Shown here one piece after another: positions 6,626-15,513 of a stretch of 64,000 bases of DNA. The translations under genes and the position numbers were made by a program. The first letter of the stretch is position 1; every line of letters starts with the position of its first letter. The notes beneath the pieces are model-generated. The model was not told the DNA's origin and made no database searches. It saw only the letters and a program-made list of their open reading frames with translations. The stretch is taken from the NCBI RefSeq assembly GCF_004296335.1, contig NZ_SGIU01000001.1, positions 62,001 through 126,000 of the forward strand, in the 5' to 3' direction. This stretch comes from Flagellimonas allohymeniacidonis. GTDB lineage: Bacteria; Bacteroidota; Bacteroidia; Flavobacteriales; Flavobacteriaceae.

Positions 6626-8566
6626 ATGCTCAGGCAACAAAGGGTTGTTATCGATAATGTGCAACCACAGCTCGATTCTGGTGAATTTTTTATAAAAAGA
6701 ATCGTTGGCGATAAAGTTCATGTCACCGCAGATATTTTACCCGATGGACATGACGTGATGCAGGCAGAACTGCTCTACAGGCATGAAAAGGAAAAAAACT
6801 TTTCGGATGTACGGATGCAACATCAAGGGAACGATGCGTACAGTGCCTCTTTCCAGGTTAAAAGACAAGGTTTTTATGAGTATAAATTAAGAGGTTGGGT
6901 CGACTATGCCCTAAACTGGCAACATGGGGTGGAGGCAAAACTGAAAGACGGCCAACACCTCAAGAGCGAGCTGTTGGATGGAGTTCAGTACCTTAAATAC
7001 CTGTCGAAAAAAGTTTCAGACAAGGATAAGGATCGCCTTAAAAAATGGATAGACCAGTTTAAAGACCCTGGCAAGTACGAGGAAGCGGTAAAAAATGCTA
7101 CTTCGGAAAAACTGCATAAGTGGTTTCTAAAACATCCGCAACGGGTACTGGCCAATGAAAGTAAAACCCTTCAGGTTTATGTAGATAGGAAAAAGGCCAG
7201 TTTTAGCACATGGTACGAGTTTTTTCCACGCTCTTCTTCTCCCAAACCTAACGTACATGGAACTTTTAAGGACTGCGAGACCCTGCTGCCACGTATCGCC
7301 AAAATGGGATTTGATACCCTGTATTTTCCACCGATACATCCTATTGGTGAGGTAAATCGCAAGGGAAAGAACAATACCGTCACCGCCAAAGAAGAGGATT
7401 CTGGTGTTCCATGGGCCATCGGTTCCAAACATGGGGGACATAAATCCATTCATCCCGAACTTGGTGATGAAAAGGATTTCAAAAAATTGGTGAAGAAGGC
7501 AAAGGAGCTGGATATTGAAATAGCCATGGACATTGCCTTTCAGGCGGCGCCGGACCACCCTTACATAACAGAACATCCTGAGTGGTTTAGAAAACGGCCT
7601 GATGGAACAATCCAGTATGCGGAAAATCCACCTAAAAAGTATCAGGACATTGTCAATTTTTATTTTGAGACAAAAGCATATAAAGAGCTTTGGGAAGAAC
7701 TAAAAAGCATTGTCTTTTATTGGATAAGCTTCGGTGTAAAGGTTTTTCGAGTGGACAACCCCCATACGAAACCCTATTACTTCTGGAATTGGTTGATTTC
7801 AGAAGTGAAGAAGGAGTATCCAGATGCACTTTTCTTGGCAGAGGCGTTTTCACGCCCTAGGGTAATGCAGCAGTTGGCAAAGCAAGGGTTTTCACAATCC
7901 TATACGTACTTTACTTGGCGAGTGAGCAAGCATGAGTTGACCGAATACGTTACGGAACTGACCCAAACGGACATGAAGGAGTATTATCGCCCCAATTTTT
8001 GGCCGAATACACCAGATATCAACCCATACCACTTACAAGGTGCCAACGAATCCATGCATATTATTCGATATGCTTTGGCAGCCACACTGAGCAGTAGCAT
8101 TGGTATTTACGGTCCCGTTTACGAATATATGGTTACTGACCAACTTCCTCCAAAGGAGGAATACTTGGATTGTGAAAAATATGAGATTCGCCATTGGGAT
8201 TGGACCCTAGAAAACAATTTGATTCGACACATTACAAAAATCAATGCGATACGGCATCAACATCCTGCGCTTCAGCAAACCAATAACATTAAGTTTTGTG
8301 CAACGCAACACGATAATTTGATTGCTTTTTACAAATGGGATGACGACCTTATCGACCAATTGCTTGTTGTCATCAGTCTTGATTCGAATCATATGCAACA
8401 GGGACATATTCAGTTTCCTTGGCATGATGTGGGACCCGTTTATGGAAACGGCGTGCGTATCAAAGATTTGGTCACCAATCGTGAATTTCGATGGCATGAT
8501 GAGTGGAACTTTGTGGAATTACAGCCCAATGTGCCCTTCCACATTTTTCAGATTTTAAAAGATTAA
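6626..8566 (+). CDS. glgE: Alpha-1,4-glucan:maltose-1-phosphate maltosyltransferase
   Basis: GlgE (GH13_3) extends alpha-1,4-glucans with maltosyl units from maltose-1-phosphate. The 646-residue protein has the N-terminal DUF3416 beta domain (about 1-200), then the catalytic barrel: STWYEFFPRSS, FDTLYFPPIHPIG, EIAMDIAFQAAPDHPY, nucleophile Asp377 in VFRVDNPHTKP, and acid/base Glu406 in FLAEAFSRP. The 29-residue spacing between the two catalytic residues equals that of characterised GlgE. The next genes encode maltokinase, which makes its donor, and branching enzyme, so the set forms the GlgE glycogen route. No trehalose synthase gene is in the window. Confidence 0.93.
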   Translation: MLRQQRVVIDNVQPQLDSGEFFIKRIVGDKVHVTADILPDGHDVMQAELLYRHEKEKNFSDVRMQHQGNDAYSASFQVKRQGFYEYKLRGWVDYALNWQHGVEAKLKDGQHLKSELLDGVQYLKYLSKKVSDKDKDRLKKWIDQFKDPGKYEEAVKNATSEKLHKWFLKHPQRVLANESKTLQVYVDRKKASFSTWYEFFPRSSSPKPNVHGTFKDCETLLPRIAKMGFDTLYFPPIHPIGEVNRKGKNNTVTAKEEDSGVPWAIGSKHGGHKSIHPELGDEKDFKKLVKKAKELDIEIAMDIAFQAAPDHPYITEHPEWFRKRPDGTIQYAENPPKKYQDIVNFYFETKAYKELWEELKSIVFYWISFGVKVFRVDNPHTKPYYFWNWLISEVKKEYPDALFLAEAFSRPRVMQQLAKQGFSQSYTYFTWRVSKHELTEYVTELTQTDMKEYYRPNFWPNTPDINPYHLQGANESMHIIRYALAATLSSSIGIYGPVYEYMVTDQLPPKEEYLDCEKYEIRHWDWTLENNLIRHITKINAIRHQHPALQQTNNIKFCATQHDNLIAFYKWDDDLIDQLLVVISLDSNHMQQGHIQFPWHDVGPVYGNGVRIKDLVTNREFRWHDEWNFVELQPNVPFHIFQILKD

Positions 8567-8583
8567 TATAAACAACGCTCGAC

Positions 8584-10188
8584 TTGAAACCTCCTTACGA
8601 ATTTAATATTGCATGGGAAAACCTGCTGGATGACGAAAGCTTCACAGAGGTTTTTTTATCCACCGTGCTTCAGGACTATATCGTTCGCCAGAGATGGTAC
8701 GGAGGGAAATCAAGTAAGCTGAAGTATATTGAACTACCTGAGCATTTCCGCATTCAACAACACGGGGAGGTGTATTACGGACTCATTTTGGAAGTTAATT
8801 TTGAGGAAGCCTTTTACCAACACTATTTCTTGCCAATTGCCTTTGTATCTGATGAGAATTTTGCCAAAAAGGATAGGATTCTTCCCCTAAAACTCAACGG
8901 GCAGGATGGATTCATCATCGATGCACTGAATTTGGATGCATTTAGAAAATTGGTCTTTGAGCGTTTAACTACTGCCGAACCGAACGATACCACTAAAGTA
9001 AGATACCACAAGAGTGTCAATTTCACCGATACGGAATACCAATCTTCGCGCTTCATGGGAGTCGAGCAAAGCAATACCTCCATCATCATGAATGACAAAT
9101 ACGTTATTAAGTTTTTTAGACGTATTTATGCCGATAAGAATCCGGATTACGAAATGAGCCGGTTTTTGTCTGAAAAGAAAGAATATAAGAACACCCCTGC
9201 CTATATGGGGAGTTTGAGTATCATCGATTCGGAAAATGCCAATATAACCATTGCATTGATGCAAGAACTCTTGCCCAATGAAGGAGATGCGTGGGATTTT
9301 ATGCTCAAAGAAATAGATGTCATCTTTCTGTGTTTGGAACGAAAAGGAATTGATGCGTATGCAATGCCCCAAGTAGACCTCTTTAAAAGACTTCAGATTG
9401 CCGATGTCCCCCCTCAAATTATAGACTGGGCAGGCTTGAGCATTTTCCTAAAACTTCAAACTTTGGCCAAGCGCACCGCAGAAATGCACATAGCCTTGGG
9501 TTCGGAGTTTGAGGATACTGCGTTTACCCCAGAACATTTTAACGGCGATTATGAAGTTTGGTTAAAAAATCGCTTGCTGTACCAGTTTCAAAATCGCTTA
9601 AATACGGTCGAGAACAACATCGGAAGACTTAAAGGGCTTTCCGCAGAGTTGGCCAAAGAGTTTTTGGAGCGTAAAAACGATATTAGAAAACGGTTTATTA
9701 GCTTTGATTGGACCAAATTAAAGGGCGAGCGGCTTCGGGTACATGGCGATTATCATTTAGGTCAGGTATTGGTTAGAAATGATGATTTTTATCTTTTGGA
9801 CTTTGAAGGCGAACCCGAAAGTACCATTCGTGACCGAAAAGTAAAACAACCCCCGTTGAAGGATGTTGCGGGCATTTTTAGGTCGTTTCACTATGCCGTG
9901 TATGCCACGATTTTCAATAACGAAGAAAAATATCCCTATTCCCAAGAAGAACTGTTTCACGCGGGTGAAATTTTATATAACTACTTTACCGGTGTTTTCC
10001 TGCAAACCTATGTTGCCCTAATTCAGGAAAACAATATCAATATTGGATACACTCAGGAGAGGGTTTTCCTTTTGGAGTACTGCATGCTTGAAAAAGCAGT
10101 TTATGAATTAGGGTACGAAATGAATTCAAGACCTCTATGGGCGGTCATTCCGCTTCGAGGTATAATGAGTATAATCAACAATAAGTAA
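8584..10188 (+). CDS. Maltokinase (Pep2/Mak-like)
   Basis: The enzyme phosphorylates maltose with ATP to maltose-1-phosphate, the GlgE donor. The 534-residue sequence has the aminoglycoside phosphotransferase-like fold seen in maltokinases: an N-terminal cap with RQRWYGGKSSKL (about 37-48), the Lys-containing strand NDKYVIKFFRRI, catalytic HGDYHLGQVL with Asp389, and metal-binding LLDFEGEP. In many bacteria this domain is fused to trehalose synthase TreS; here it stands alone. The start is a TTG at 8584 with no better ATG nearby, 17 bases after glgE, and the stop lies 2 bases before glgB, so the three genes are one operon. Confidence 0.88.
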   Translation: MKPPYEFNIAWENLLDDESFTEVFLSTVLQDYIVRQRWYGGKSSKLKYIELPEHFRIQQHGEVYYGLILEVNFEEAFYQHYFLPIAFVSDENFAKKDRILPLKLNGQDGFIIDALNLDAFRKLVFERLTTAEPNDTTKVRYHKSVNFTDTEYQSSRFMGVEQSNTSIIMNDKYVIKFFRRIYADKNPDYEMSRFLSEKKEYKNTPAYMGSLSIIDSENANITIALMQELLPNEGDAWDFMLKEIDVIFLCLERKGIDAYAMPQVDLFKRLQIADVPPQIIDWAGLSIFLKLQTLAKRTAEMHIALGSEFEDTAFTPEHFNGDYEVWLKNRLLYQFQNRLNTVENNIGRLKGLSAELAKEFLERKNDIRKRFISFDWTKLKGERLRVHGDYHLGQVLVRNDDFYLLDFEGEPESTIRDRKVKQPPLKDVAGIFRSFHYAVYATIFNNEEKYPYSQEELFHAGEILYNYFTGVFLQTYVALIQENNINIGYTQERVFLLEYCMLEKAVYELGYEMNSRPLWAVIPLRGIMSIINNK

Positions 10189-10190
10189 GG

Positions 10191-12086
10191 ATGATGAAGG
10201 TAATTCCACATAGTTTATTCACAGATTTTGATATCAATCTTTTTAAGTCAGGAAAGCACTATCGTCTTTATGACAAATTGGGCTCGCACCTCACCGAGGT
10301 CGAAGGCAAAAAAGGTACCTACTTTGCCGTTTGGGCACCTACGGCCAAAGCTGTTTCCGTGATTGGGGATTTTAACCATTGGCAAGAAGGGGCACATGAA
10401 CTCTACGTGCGTTGGGATGAGAGTGGCATTTGGGAAGGATTTATCCCTGGAGTGGATATGGGCAGTCTTTACAAATACAAAATACATTCCCATAATAATG
10501 ATATCAAGACTGAAAAGGCAGACCCCTTCGGAAGGTATTGCGAACACCCTCCAAAAACAGCCTCTGTCGTATGGGATGCTTCCTATAATTGGAAGGATGA
10601 CTCTTGGATGGAGAATCGAGCCGAAAAGAATGCTTTGGACAAGCCTTTTTCGGTATACGAGGTGCATTTGAGTTCTTGGAAAAAGAAAAATGGTTGGGAA
10701 TCCCTCACCTATGTTGAGATGGCCGATGAGCTTGTGGATTATGTGGTTGAAATGGGCTTTACCCACGTGGAGTTTATGCCTGTTATGGAATATCCATTTG
10801 ATCCCTCATGGGGTTATCAACTAACAGGGTATTTCGCCCCGACTTCCCGCTTTGGAAAACCAGAGGATTTTAAATTATTGGTAGATAAATTTCATCAGAA
10901 AGGAATAGGCGTGATTTTGGATTGGGTACCGTCCCATTTTCCGGAAGACGCACACGGCTTGGGCTTTTTTGATGGTTCACATCTGTATGAACATCCCGAT
11001 AGACGCCGTGGCTATCATCCTGATTGGAAGAGTCTCATTTTTAATTATGGAAGAAATGAAGTTCGTGCTTTCTTGATCAGCAATGCCATTTTTTGGTTAG
11101 ATCAATATCATGTGGATGGACTTCGGGTGGATGCTGTGGCCTCCATGTTATACTTGGACTATTCTCGGGAAGATGGCGAATGGGAGCCCAATATGTATGG
11201 CAACAATGAGAATTTGGAAGCGATGTCCTTTTTACGGGAGATGAACCAAGAGGTTTATGCAAGTTTTCCAGGTGTACAAACTATTGCAGAAGAATCAACC
11301 GCTTTTTCAGGCGTGACCAAGCCTGTTCATTTTGGGGGTCTTGGTTTTGGGATGAAATGGATGATGGGATGGATGCATGATACCTTGGAATTTTTCAAAA
11401 AAGAGCCTATTCATCGTTCTTACGATTTAAATGATATCACTTTCAGTATGACCTACGCTTTCACGGAAAACTTTATGTTGCCCTTTTCGCATGATGAGGT
11501 TGTTTACGGCAAACAATCCCTGCTGTATCGAATGCCTGGAGATGAATGGCAGCGCTTTGCCAATCTCAGATTACTCTTCGGCTATATGTTTACCCACCCC
11601 GGAACCAATTTGTTGTTCATGGGAGGGGAATTCGGTCAATCTTCTGAATGGGATTTCCAGAACAGTTTGGAGTGGCATTTGACCCAGTACGATTTTCATT
11701 CCGGCATACAAGAAACCATTAAGGACCTAAACAAACTCTACAAAAGCAATCCTGCGCTCTACGAAAAACAATTCAGTCCAGATGGATTTCAATGGATTGA
11801 ATACAATGATCAGGAAAACTCAGTCATTTCTTATTTGAGAAAGGGCAATGACCCAAAGGACGATTTAATAATTGTATGCAACTTTACTCCAGTACCCCGA
11901 GAGAATTATAGGGTAGGCGTGGCCAAAACCAAGCAATTGAAGCTGTTGTTCAGCAGTGATGACAAAAAATATGCTGGTGGTGGTATCGGCAAAAAAACCT
12001 TGAGACCTGGAAAAAAAGAATGGAATGGTTATGAACACTCTGTATCTATGACACTTCCACCATTGGCCGTGGTTGTCTATAAATAA
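10191..12086 (+). CDS. glgB: 1,4-alpha-glucan branching enzyme
   Basis: GlgB (GH13_9) cuts alpha-1,4 chains and re-attaches them as alpha-1,6 branches. The 631-residue protein has one N-terminal CBM48 domain (GTYFAVWAPTAKAVSVIGDFNHW), then the barrel: WGYQLTGYFAPTSRFG, GVILDWVPSHFPEDAHGL, nucleophile Asp314 in GLRVDAVASMLYLDYSR, Glu367 in TIAEESTAF, and LPFSHDEVVYGK. The spacing of 53 residues between Asp and Glu agrees with the E. coli enzyme. It lacks the extra N1 domain of the long E. coli form. Two ATG codons in tandem (10191, 10194) are both possible starts. It is co-transcribed with the maltokinase gene. Confidence 0.95.
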   Translation: MMKVIPHSLFTDFDINLFKSGKHYRLYDKLGSHLTEVEGKKGTYFAVWAPTAKAVSVIGDFNHWQEGAHELYVRWDESGIWEGFIPGVDMGSLYKYKIHSHNNDIKTEKADPFGRYCEHPPKTASVVWDASYNWKDDSWMENRAEKNALDKPFSVYEVHLSSWKKKNGWESLTYVEMADELVDYVVEMGFTHVEFMPVMEYPFDPSWGYQLTGYFAPTSRFGKPEDFKLLVDKFHQKGIGVILDWVPSHFPEDAHGLGFFDGSHLYEHPDRRRGYHPDWKSLIFNYGRNEVRAFLISNAIFWLDQYHVDGLRVDAVASMLYLDYSREDGEWEPNMYGNNENLEAMSFLREMNQEVYASFPGVQTIAEESTAFSGVTKPVHFGGLGFGMKWMMGWMHDTLEFFKKEPIHRSYDLNDITFSMTYAFTENFMLPFSHDEVVYGKQSLLYRMPGDEWQRFANLRLLFGYMFTHPGTNLLFMGGEFGQSSEWDFQNSLEWHLTQYDFHSGIQETIKDLNKLYKSNPALYEKQFSPDGFQWIEYNDQENSVISYLRKGNDPKDDLIIVCNFTPVPRENYRVGVAKTKQLKLLFSSDDKKYAGGGIGKKTLRPGKKEWNGYEHSVSMTLPPLAVVVYK

Positions 12087-12177
12087 TTGAGGTTGTAAGA
12101 CATCAACACTTTGTTCAAAACATCTTTTTCAATTCTCACCTTAATGTGTTTCTTTTGTCAGTCTCAATTAGCCAACG

Positions 12178-14577
12178 ATGATTACCAATACAGAAGTTGA
12201 AAAAAGGGGCAATCAGCACCCCAGTCATATAGTCGATTTCAAACATGATAATGATAAAATCTATTTCACCACCCATAATGGGGTGATTTTAGAGTTAACC
12301 ATATTAAGGGACAGCGCCATTCGCTTTAGATATGCTACGGAGCATGTTTTTGAACCTGATTTTTCATATGCACTTAATGATGATGTAAGCCTTGGGTATA
12401 ACGAACTCGAAGTCAAAGAAGAGATTCCAGAGTATGTGATTACCACTTCCAAGATTAAAATCTATGTGCAAAAAGCAGATTTAAAAATCCAGATTGTCGA
12501 CCTCGATGATGTGGTTATTTGTGAAGATGAGCTTGGTTTTCACTGGGAAGAAAACTTTGACTATGGTGGAAACATAGTAAAAATGAGCAAGGTGTGCCAT
12601 TCTGGGGAAAGTTATTATGGCATGGGAGACAAAGCTTCCCATACCAACCTCAAGGGAAAACGGGTAAACAACTGGGTAACTGACTCCTACGCCTATGGAA
12701 AGGATCAGGAGCCTTTGTACAAAGCAATCCCATTTTATGTGGGCTTGAAGGAAAACATTGCTTACGGTGTCTTCTTCGATAATTCTTTCAGCACCTATTT
12801 CGATTTTGCCAATGAAAAACGAAATGTCACCAGTTTTTGGGCCGATGGTGGCGAAATGAATTATTACTTCTTCTATGGCCCCAAAATAGGTCAGGTAGTT
12901 GAAGCCTATACGGATCTGACTGGAGTTCCCGAACTTCCGCCCCTATGGGCGCTTGGGTTTCATCAATCTAAGTGGAGCTATTATCCCGAAAAAAAGGTAA
13001 AAGAACTAGCCTCAAGTTTTAGAAAACTTAAAATTCCTTGCGATGCCATTTATTTGGACATTGATTATATGGAAGGTTTTCGCTGCTTTACTTGGAACAA
13101 TCGACGCTTCCCCAACCCCAAAAAAATGGTTGAGGAGTTGGAGAAGGATGGTTTTAAGACCGTAACCATGATTGATCCGGGAATCAAAATAGATAGGGAT
13201 TATTGGGTGTACCAACAGGCAATGGACAATGGTTTTTTCTGTCGAAGGGCCGATGGACCACACTTCAAAGGGAAAGTATGGCCTGGGGAGTGCAAATTTC
13301 CAGATTTCACCAATCCCGAGGTACGTGAGTGGTGGGGCGGACTCTACAAAGAAATGATTTCGGACATGGGTGTACATGGCGTTTGGAACGATATGAATGA
13401 ACCTGCTGTAATGGAGGTGCCCACTAAAACCGCCAATCTTGATGTTCGCCATGATTACGATGGACACCCTTGTAGTCATAGAAAGGCTCACAATGTATAC
13501 GGAATGCAGATGGTAAGGGCCACCTATGACGGTGTAAAGAAATTTACTTTTCCAAAAAGGCCATTTGTGCTTACAAGAGCTGCATATTCGGGTACGCAAC
13601 GTTATTGCGCAACTTGGACCGGTGACAACGTGGCCACTTGGGAACATCTTTGGATAGCCAACGTACAGATGCAGCGCATGTGTATGAGCGGGTATTCCTT
13701 TGTAGGGTCCGATATTGGAGGATTTGCCGAGCAGCCCAATGGTGAACTTTTCGCACGTTGGGTGCAACTTGGTATTTTCCATCCTTTTTGCAGAGTGCAC
13801 TCCAGTGGAGATCATGGAGAGCAAGAACCTTGGTCTTTCGGCGATGAAATCACGGATATTGTAAGAAAGTTTATCGAGTTGAGATATCAACTACTTCCTT
13901 ATCTGTACACCATGTTCTATAAGTACATAAATAATGGGCTTCCGATGCTACAGTCTTTGGTGCTCTATGATCAGGAGGATACACAGACCCACTTTAGAAC
14001 GGATGAATTCCTGTTTGGAGAGCAAATATTGGTTTGCCCCGTGCAAGAACCCAACGCAAAAGGAAGACGTATGTATCTTCCCAAGGGCAAATGGTTCAAT
14101 TTTTGGAATGATGAAGTAATTGAAGGGGGTGTGGAAAAATGGATTCCAGCGGATATTGATGAAATTCCAGTATTTGTAAAGGAAGGAGCCATGATACCAA
14201 AATACCCAGTTCAACAGTACGTGGGTGAAAAAGAAATCAAGGAGCTCGAAATTGATGTCTACTATACCGAGGGTATTGAAAACTCTAGCGTATATGAAGA
14301 CCAGCAAGATGGTTACGATTACAAAAAGGGGAGATACAGCCTTCGTAAATTTAGGTTACGTGGCAAGAAGAACGAATTGATCATTCAACAATTCAAGGAT
14401 GGAAACTTCATTACACCCTATACTAAATTTAAAATGACATTTCACGGGCTTCCATTCAAAATTGGCAGCATAGAAATTGATAACGAAGTTGTAAATCCTA
14501 AGGATATCAAACTAAATGGAAATAACGTCATAGAAGTGAGCAAGGATTTTACGGAACTCCACTTAACTGGACAGTAA
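12178..14577 (+). CDS. Glycoside hydrolase family 31 alpha-glucosidase
   Basis: A 799-residue GH31 enzyme without an export signal, so it probably acts in the cytoplasm on alpha-linked oligosaccharides. Seen: the N-terminal beta domain (about 1-240), ALGFHQSKWSYYPEKKV, CDAIYLDIDYMEGF, nucleophile Asp405 in GVWNDMNEPAVM, acid/base Asp483 in ATWTGDNVATW, the FVGSDIGGF motif and a C-terminal beta region with a DUF5110-like part. These fit alpha-glucosidase, though alpha-xylosidase or transglucosidase activity cannot be excluded from sequence. It follows glgB after 91 bases on the same strand and may help break down or recycle the glucan made by the upstream genes. Confidence 0.88.
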   Translation: MITNTEVEKRGNQHPSHIVDFKHDNDKIYFTTHNGVILELTILRDSAIRFRYATEHVFEPDFSYALNDDVSLGYNELEVKEEIPEYVITTSKIKIYVQKADLKIQIVDLDDVVICEDELGFHWEENFDYGGNIVKMSKVCHSGESYYGMGDKASHTNLKGKRVNNWVTDSYAYGKDQEPLYKAIPFYVGLKENIAYGVFFDNSFSTYFDFANEKRNVTSFWADGGEMNYYFFYGPKIGQVVEAYTDLTGVPELPPLWALGFHQSKWSYYPEKKVKELASSFRKLKIPCDAIYLDIDYMEGFRCFTWNNRRFPNPKKMVEELEKDGFKTVTMIDPGIKIDRDYWVYQQAMDNGFFCRRADGPHFKGKVWPGECKFPDFTNPEVREWWGGLYKEMISDMGVHGVWNDMNEPAVMEVPTKTANLDVRHDYDGHPCSHRKAHNVYGMQMVRATYDGVKKFTFPKRPFVLTRAAYSGTQRYCATWTGDNVATWEHLWIANVQMQRMCMSGYSFVGSDIGGFAEQPNGELFARWVQLGIFHPFCRVHSSGDHGEQEPWSFGDEITDIVRKFIELRYQLLPYLYTMFYKYINNGLPMLQSLVLYDQEDTQTHFRTDEFLFGEQILVCPVQEPNAKGRRMYLPKGKWFNFWNDEVIEGGVEKWIPADIDEIPVFVKEGAMIPKYPVQQYVGEKEIKELEIDVYYTEGIENSSVYEDQQDGYDYKKGRYSLRKFRLRGKKNELIIQQFKDGNFITPYTKFKMTFHGLPFKIGSIEIDNEVVNPKDIKLNGNNVIEVSKDFTELHLTGQ

Positions 14578-14615
14578 TTTTTTGTAAATTCCCTTTGCTA
14601 AACACTATAAATCAT

Positions 14616-15425
14616 ATGAAAAGGTTAATTCTAACAGTAATCATTTTTATTGGGATTGCCGCTTGCAAGACCAATCCGTTTACGGGAAAAAGCACGCTTA
14701 ACTTTTATCCCAACAGCCAAATTTTTCCAATGGCATTTGCCCAATATGACCAATTTCTGACCGAAAATAAGGTTGTATCCGGAACCAAGGATGCCCAAAT
14801 GATAACCACTGTGGGCAAACGCATCTCTTCTGCGGCCGAACGTTGGTTGGATGCAAATGGCTACCCGGGATATTTGAAGGATTACAAATGGGAGTACAAT
14901 CTGGTAAATGACGAAACCGTCAACGCTTGGTGCATGCCAGGGGGAAAGATTGTATTCTACACAGGTATTTTACCCATTACCCAAACTGAAACGGGAGTAG
15001 CAGTTGTGATGGGACATGAGGTGGCACACGCCTTGGCCGATCATGGCGCCCAGCGTATGAGCGCCGGAATGCTGCAGCAGATAGGTGCAGTAGCCGGAAA
15101 TGTGGCAATCAAGGATCCAGAAAAGAGAAATACGTTCAATCAGGCCTACGGTCTTGGATCTACTGTTGGGGTTATGCTACCCTTTAGTAGAGGCCATGAA
15201 ACTGAGGCGGATAGAATTGGTCTTCAGATTATGGCGATTGCAGGATACAATCCTGATGAGGCCGCGAATCTTTGGAGAAGGATGAAGGCCAAGGCTGGTG
15301 GGCAAGCCCCTCCTGAATTTTTGAGCACGCATCCATCAAGTGATACAAGAATCAATAACCTTACGGCATGGGCTCCTTCAGCACGACAAGAAGCGGCCAA
15401 GTTTGGGGTTACATCATTTAAATAA
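14616..15425 (+). CDS. M48 family metallopeptidase lipoprotein (BepA/LoiP-like)
   Basis: A 269-residue lipoprotein starting at the ATG at 14616; an in-frame TTG at 14595 would only add seven residues before the signal. The lipobox is GIAAC with Cys17. The zinc site is seen as HEVAH (His134, Glu135, His138) in VVMGHEVAHALADHGAQRMS, with a third ligand in RGHETEADRIGLQIM. After Cys17 comes NPFTGKSTLNFYP, a motif shared by Bacteroidota M48 lipoproteins. The family degrades misassembled outer-membrane proteins in the periplasm; this role is inferred. The downstream 18-bp terminator isolates it from the next gene. Confidence 0.88.
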   Translation: MKRLILTVIIFIGIAACKTNPFTGKSTLNFYPNSQIFPMAFAQYDQFLTENKVVSGTKDAQMITTVGKRISSAAERWLDANGYPGYLKDYKWEYNLVNDETVNAWCMPGGKIVFYTGILPITQTETGVAVVMGHEVAHALADHGAQRMSAGMLQQIGAVAGNVAIKDPEKRNTFNQAYGLGSTVGVMLPFSRGHETEADRIGLQIMAIAGYNPDEAANLWRRMKAKAGGQAPPEFLSTHPSSDTRINNLTAWAPSARQEAAKFGVTSFK

Positions 15426-15444
15426 CCAATTTTGACCAACTTAG

Positions 15445-15500
15445 ATGTCATTTCAAGCCAAGAGAGTCATAAAATGTACTTGGCTTGAAGTGACATTTTT
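15445..15500 (+). terminator. Long-stem terminator after the M48 protease gene
   Basis: ATGTCATTTCAAGCCAAG (15445-15462) pairs over all 18 bases with CTTGGCTTGAAGTGACAT (15479-15496), with one G-U pair and a 16-base loop, and is followed by a T run. The stem is unusually long and symmetrical. A shared insertion-derived origin was considered, but no second copy was noticed in the window. Confidence 0.8.
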
Positions 15501-15513
15501 ATTTTAATATCAC

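Noticed and set aside
13012..13890. A 292-codon open frame on the minus strand inside the GH31 gene
   Set aside because: It lies entirely within a well-supported gene on the other strand, has no recognisable domain and an amino acid content typical of an antisense shadow.
15445..15500. The 18-bp inverted repeat as a MITE or REP element
   Set aside because: No second copy or flanking target duplication was noticed, and the T run and position after a stop codon explain it as a terminator.
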